From positions 1 through 11,354 of the forward strand of contig CAJXEG010000027.1 of NCBI GenBank assembly GCA_913052425.1: a DNA stretch of 11,354 nucleotides, read 5' to 3'. The notes beneath the pieces are model-generated. The model was not told the origin of the DNA, ran no database searches, and saw nothing but the letters and a program-made list of their open reading frames with translations. Below, in pieces: positions 8,487 to 11,354 of the stretch. Both the position numbers and the translations under genes were made by a program. Source of the stretch: an uncultured Flavobacteriaceae bacterium. GTDB taxonomy: Bacteria; Bacteroidota; Bacteroidia; Flavobacteriales; Flavobacteriaceae. The first letter of the stretch is position 1; every line of letters starts with the position of its first letter.

Positions 8487-8519
8487 TTGACATTGAGGGG
8501 TTAATATTTTTTAAATTTA
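8487..8519 (+). promoter_or_regulatory. Candidate Bacteroidota-type promoter for surE operon
   Basis: TTG at 8487-8489 is followed after 22 nt by TAAATTTA at 8512-8519, the same spacing and -7 sequence as the opposing prc element. The surE ATG lies 17 nt further on, so the leader would be very short. A second TTG at 8493-8495 would give a 16-nt spacer. It probably drives surE, the small membrane protein gene and lpxB as one transcript. The match is by eye only. Confidence 0.45.
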
Positions 8520-8536
8520 CAAACTATTAAAAATTC

Positions 8537-9313
8537 ATGAAGAAAAAACCCCTAATACTCGTAACCAATGACGATGGAATTACAGCTCCGGGCATAAGAA
8601 AATTGATTGAAGTAATGAACGAGATTGGGGAGGTCGTTGTCGTCGCTCCCGACAGTCCACAATCAGCAATGGGGCATGCCATTACCATCAACTCCACACT
8701 GCATTGTACAAAAATTGATGTCAAAGAAGGCACTCACTTGGAATACAGTTGTTCGGGAACACCCGCAGACTGTGTAAAACTGGCGGTCAATGAAATATTA
8801 GACCGAAAACCCGACCTTTGTGTTTCTGGAATCAATCACGGATCCAATTCCTCCATCAATGTAATTTACTCCGGAACCATGAGCGCAGCCGTCGAGGCCG
8901 GGATTGAGGGCATACAAGCCATTGGGTTCTCATTGTTGGATTATCGCTGGGGTGCCGATTTTGATGCCATCAGAAATTACGTCAAGAAAATCACAGTGAG
9001 TGCTTTGGAAAATAAAATCCCCTCCAATGTTGTTTTGAATGTCAACTTCCCAAAACTCTCCGAAGAAGAAATAAAAGGCATCAAAATTTGTCGACAGGCC
9101 AAGGCCTATTGGGTAGAGGAATTTGACAAAAGAACCAACCCCATGGGGCTGGATTATTACTGGCTGACCGGTAAATTCGTCAATGAAGACAAGGGAGAAG
9201 ATACCGACGAATGGGCACTCAGTCAAGGCTATATCTCCGTAGTCCCCATAGAATTTGACCTTACGGCTCATCACGCCATACAACGATTAAATACATGGAA
9301 TTTTGAAAAATAA
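8537..9313 (+). CDS. surE: 5'/3'-nucleotidase SurE
   Basis: SurE is a metal-dependent phosphatase that dephosphorylates nucleoside monophosphates and, in some species, short polyphosphate; it is associated with stationary-phase survival. The 258-residue product has normal length. The four metal ligands are all recognisable with family spacing: Asp12 and Asp13 in VTNDDG, Ser43 in DSPQSAMGHA, and Asn100 in SGINHGSN. SGTPADCVKLAV (73-84) and YSGTMSAAVEA (111-121) are further family segments. The C-terminal part, with WVEEFDKRTNP and DEWALSQGYISVVP, resembles flavobacterial SurE. The ATG at 8537 begins directly before the conserved first strand. Its end overlaps the next gene by 11 bp. It stands first in a unit with lpxB, an arrangement I recall from other Flavobacteriia. 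Confidence 0.97.
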   Translation: MKKKPLILVTNDDGITAPGIRKLIEVMNEIGEVVVVAPDSPQSAMGHAITINSTLHCTKIDVKEGTHLEYSCSGTPADCVKLAVNEILDRKPDLCVSGINHGSNSSINVIYSGTMSAAVEAGIEGIQAIGFSLLDYRWGADFDAIRNYVKKITVSALENKIPSNVVLNVNFPKLSEEEIKGIKICRQAKAYWVEEFDKRTNPMGLDYYWLTGKFVNEDKGEDTDEWALSQGYISVVPIEFDLTAHHAIQRLNTWNFEK

Positions 9314-9584
9314 AGAACTTTATCAGGGAATAATTGCCAGTTTTTTTGCCAGTTCAAGTGCGATGATTTTTATCCTCCTCTATTTTTCGGAAGGCCCCAT
9401 TGAAGAGGCCATTTCCTCTTTATTCCAACAGAAAAAGCTAGGGGGACTCATCAGTATGGGTGCGCTAATCAATTTGCCATTATTCTTTTTGGGGATGCAC
9501 AAGAGAAAAACAAATTTTGCCAAGGGCGTAATGATTACCTCCATTATTATCGTCCTCATGGTAGCGACGCTTAAAATCATTTAA
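9303..9584 (+). CDS. Small three-helix membrane protein of unknown function (between surE and lpxB)
   Basis: I do not recognise a named family. The 93-residue product shows three hydrophobic segments (about 9-28, 46-64 and 74-92), with a short acidic loop after the first and a basic MHKRKT turn after the second, so a small inner-membrane protein is likely. The frame opens after a stop at 9288-9290 and contains no ATG before residue 21, inside the first helix; TTG at 9303, giving MKNKELYQG, is therefore the likely start. It overlaps the surE end by 11 bp, and lpxB begins 1 bp after its stop, which suggests translational coupling. Small membrane proteins at this position between surE and lpxB seem familiar from other Flavobacteriia, which would make it a real conserved gene. 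A role related to lipid A or the envelope is only guilt by association. Confidence 0.8.
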   Translation: MKNKELYQGIIASFFASSSAMIFILLYFSEGPIEEAISSLFQQKKLGGLISMGALINLPLFFLGMHKRKTNFAKGVMITSIIIVLMVATLKII

Positions 9585-9585
9585 A

Positions 9586-10695
9586 TTGAAATATTACATC
9601 ATTGCCGGCGAAGCTTCCGGTGATCTTCACGGATCAAAATTGATGGAGGCTTTGAAAGAAAAAGATGACAAGGCCCAAATTCGCTTCTGGGGAGGGGACT
9701 TGATGCAACAAGCTGGTGGTGTGTTGGTGAAGCATTACAAAATGCTCGCTTTTATGGGTTTTTGGGAGGTCATCACCCATTTGGGAACTATTTTAAAAAA
9801 TATCAAATTTTGTAAAAAAGACATCTCCCAATTTCAACCAGACGTCATCATTTATATCGACTATCCCGGGTTCAACCTCAGAATCGCAAAATGGGCCAAA
9901 CAACAAGGATTTAAAAATCACTTTTATATCAGCCCACAAGTTTGGGCTTGGAAAGAAAACAGAGTCCATCAGATGAAAAAAGATCTAGATGCACTATACG
10001 TGATTCTTCCTTTTGAAAAAGATTTTTTTGAAAACAAACACCAATTCAAAGTAGAGTTTGTGGGACACCCCTTACTGGACACACTATCCAAAAGAAAAAA
10101 ATCAAAGGCCTTTATCAAACATAATGAATTGTCAGATAAAACCAATCTCATAGCACTATTGCCAGGCAGTAGAAAGCAAGAGATCAAAAAAATGTTACCT
10201 ATTTTTTTAAAGGTATCGGGCCTGTTTCCTCAACATGAATTTGTCATCGCCGGAGCTCCCGGCATAGACCCGGAGTGGTATCAAGAATTCTTTGGCAAGG
10301 AAAAGGTCAAAATTGTCCAAAACAAAACCCACGAACTACTTTTACATGCCAAGGCCGCATTGGTTTCTAGTGGAACGGCTACATTAGAAACCGCCCTGCT
10401 TAATGTCCCACAAGTGGTTTGCTACCGCAGTAGTTTTTTGACCTATCAAATTGCCAAATGGCTCGTTAAATTAAAATACATCTCTCTGGTCAACCTTATT
10501 TTGGATCGCGAAGTTGTTAAAGAACTCATTCAAAAGGCATTCAATGTAAATGAAGTAGCCCAGCATTTGGAATACGCGCTTTCCGAAACGGGGCAGAAAA
10601 AACTCAAGCAGGACTTCGAAGAACTGCGAACCATTCTCGGTGGAGGAGGTGCCAGTAAAAAAACGGCAAAACACATCATCAACGCCTTGAAATAA
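9586..10695 (+). CDS. lpxB: Lipid-A-disaccharide synthase LpxB
   Basis: LpxB is a GT19 glycosyltransferase that joins UDP-2,3-diacylglucosamine and lipid X at the cytoplasmic face of the inner membrane to form the lipid A disaccharide. The 369-residue product is of normal length. Recognisable segments are IIAGEASGDLHGS (5-17), IDYPGFN (91-97) with Asp92 at the position of the family's essential Asp, ISPQVWAWKENR (115-126), FEKDFF and FVGHPLLD, the PGSR motif (193-196) with the conserved Arg196, and SSGTATLETALLNVPQVV (261-278). The start is TTG at 9586: there is no upstream in-frame ATG nearby, and the first internal Met (residue 20) would remove the conserved AGEASGD segment. It follows the small membrane protein gene after 1 bp, so translation is probably coupled. 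It implies a Gram-negative outer membrane with lipid A. Confidence 0.97.
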   Translation: MKYYIIAGEASGDLHGSKLMEALKEKDDKAQIRFWGGDLMQQAGGVLVKHYKMLAFMGFWEVITHLGTILKNIKFCKKDISQFQPDVIIYIDYPGFNLRIAKWAKQQGFKNHFYISPQVWAWKENRVHQMKKDLDALYVILPFEKDFFENKHQFKVEFVGHPLLDTLSKRKKSKAFIKHNELSDKTNLIALLPGSRKQEIKKMLPIFLKVSGLFPQHEFVIAGAPGIDPEWYQEFFGKEKVKIVQNKTHELLLHAKAALVSSGTATLETALLNVPQVVCYRSSFLTYQIAKWLVKLKYISLVNLILDREVVKELIQKAFNVNEVAQHLEYALSETGQKKLKQDFEELRTILGGGGASKKTAKHIINALK

Positions 10696-10718
10696 TTTTT
10701 TTGCGATAAATTTAGGCA

Positions 10719-11090
10719 ATGAAAGCCCCTAAATATCCCATTTATATCGTTACAATCCTTTTTGTGACGGGAATGTTAATTTCTCCTTGGTTGGAAAACA
10801 AATTCCTCATCTGGGGCTTAATAATTATCCCTTTTTTTGGTGCCCTTTTCAAAAAATACCGTCCGCTTGTTTACCTTGTTTTTCTTTCGCTGGGAAGCAT
10901 TCACCACCAGCAATTTTATCGTCTCTCCAAATCAAATTACAGTCATTTTACAACCAATGGAAATGAAAAAACCCTCCTTGTACAACTGGTTTATCCTTCC
11001 CTTTTTTGGCTTGTTTTTGATCGGGAGTATGGGCTTGGTGGTCCTTATGGCACTGAATATTCAAATACAACTCCTAACAATCGGCTATGA
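10719..11090 (+). pseudogene. comEC: N-terminal remnant of ComEC/Rec2-type competence protein, frameshifted
   Basis: ComEC forms the inner-membrane channel for DNA uptake in transformation. The first 80-85 codons, from the ATG at 10719, look like a ComEC N-terminus: two hydrophobic helices (about 8-24 and 30-56) and then LGSIHHQQFYRLSKSNYSHF, resembling the start of the periplasmic domain in flavobacterial ComEC. From about 10966 the frame no longer encodes ComEC-like or membrane-like sequence and ends at TGA 11088-11090, whereas the +1 frame carries typical late ComEC sequence. The 123-residue open frame is thus a truncated product; Bacteroidota ComEC usually has roughly 650-700 residues. 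It starts 23 bp after lpxB, the neighbourhood where I recall comEC in Flavobacteriia. The family call rests on my pattern recall; an unrelated small membrane protein is a weaker alternative. Confidence 0.6.
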
Positions 11091-11354
11091 CAAAGTAGAA
11101 AACAGCTTGAATAATTCCATTTTGTGGATTGCAAATCAAGAGGGTTTTTTGTTACAAAATATGCGACTGTCGGTCTACCTTTTGATTGCCATTTATCTCC
11201 TTTTGGGTTTTGTTTATTGGAGTCTAAAGTTTCATAAAATAAAATATTTAATCGGAGCCCTTGCCAGCTTTTTGATCATCCAACTCATTGTTTTATTTGA
11301 ACAATGGGAAAACTCAAAAATCAATCAATTGTGGTTGCTGTATCAACACAACAA
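10957..11354 (+). pseudogene. comEC: Internal/C-terminal remnant of ComEC competence domain (runs off window)
   Basis: In the +1 frame relative to the preceding N-terminal piece, sequence is open from the ATG at 10957 (or 10963) to the window edge, about 132 codons. From about 10972 it reads PSLYNWFILPFFGLFLI, then a second hydrophobic stretch, then NSILWIANQEGFLLQNM (near 11113-11163), a helix pair and FEQWENSK near 11299-11322. This order matches the late part of the ComEC competence domain in Flavobacteriia, with the conserved NxxxxWxAxQExFLF-like segment, and the piece ends near where the C-terminal domain would begin. The intervening 330 or so residues expected between it and the N-terminal piece are absent. 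There is no convincing ribosome binding site, so I read it as the downstream part of the same broken gene rather than a separate protein. Confidence 0.6.

Noticed and set aside
8930..9283. Open frame of 117 codons on the minus strand inside surE
   Set aside because: It is a shadow of the surE frame, with no family resemblance, promoter or neighbour that would support it.
10696..10718. T-run after lpxB as a terminator, and TAAATTTA at 10707-10714 as a separate comEC promoter
   Set aside because: No GC-rich stem precedes the T-run, and the -7-like box sits only 4 nt before the ATG, leaving almost no leader; both are expected by chance in AT-rich sequence.
1..11354. A novel defence, mobile-element, CRISPR or RNA-based system
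   Set aside because: Nearly all of the sequence is accounted for by conserved envelope and housekeeping genes; I saw no repeat array, tRNA, rRNA, transposase, integrase or unexplained region longer than about 130 bp.

Overview
This window reads as a chromosomal segment of a Bacteroidota bacterium, most likely of the class Flavobacteriia. The protein-level signatures of MreB, SurE, LpxB and RodA, the moderate-to-low GC, the near absence of Shine-Dalgarno sequences and two promoter-like TTG-N22-TAAATTTA elements all point that way. This is judged by eye; no database search was possible.

Layout. (1) Positions 1-5199, plus strand, hold the rod-shape (elongasome) operon in classical order: the 3' three quarters of mreB, then mreC, mreD, mrdA (PBP2) and rodA. 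The genes are packed with a 6-bp gap or with 4-14 bp overlaps. Together they encode the MreB filament, the MreC/MreD adaptors, the transpeptidase and the SEDS glycosyltransferase that build side-wall peptidoglycan. (2) Positions 5202-8406, minus strand, hold a two-gene unit transcribed toward rodA: a tail-specific (Prc-type, S41) protease followed by an OppC/DppC-type ABC permease. The permease and rodA stop codons are only 2 bp apart. (3) Positions 8407-8536 are a compact divergent promoter region; both sides carry similar flavobacterial-type promoter elements. (4) Positions 8537-10695, plus strand, hold surE (5'-nucleotidase), a small three-helix membrane protein of unknown function and lpxB (lipid A disaccharide synthase), tightly coupled. 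(5) From 10719 to the window end lies what looks like a broken comEC: the N-terminal about 80-85 codons are joined, out of frame, to the codons of a late part of the competence domain, so the middle of the gene is missing.

Most of the window is conserved housekeeping sequence for the cell envelope, and I found no convincing evidence of a new multi-gene system. The points worth a second look are the internally deleted and frameshifted comEC (real pseudogene or assembly error), TTG start codons at three coupled junctions, a Cys/His cluster next to the active site of PBP2, the mirrored promoter pair between prc and surE, and the 2-bp convergent junction without a visible terminator.
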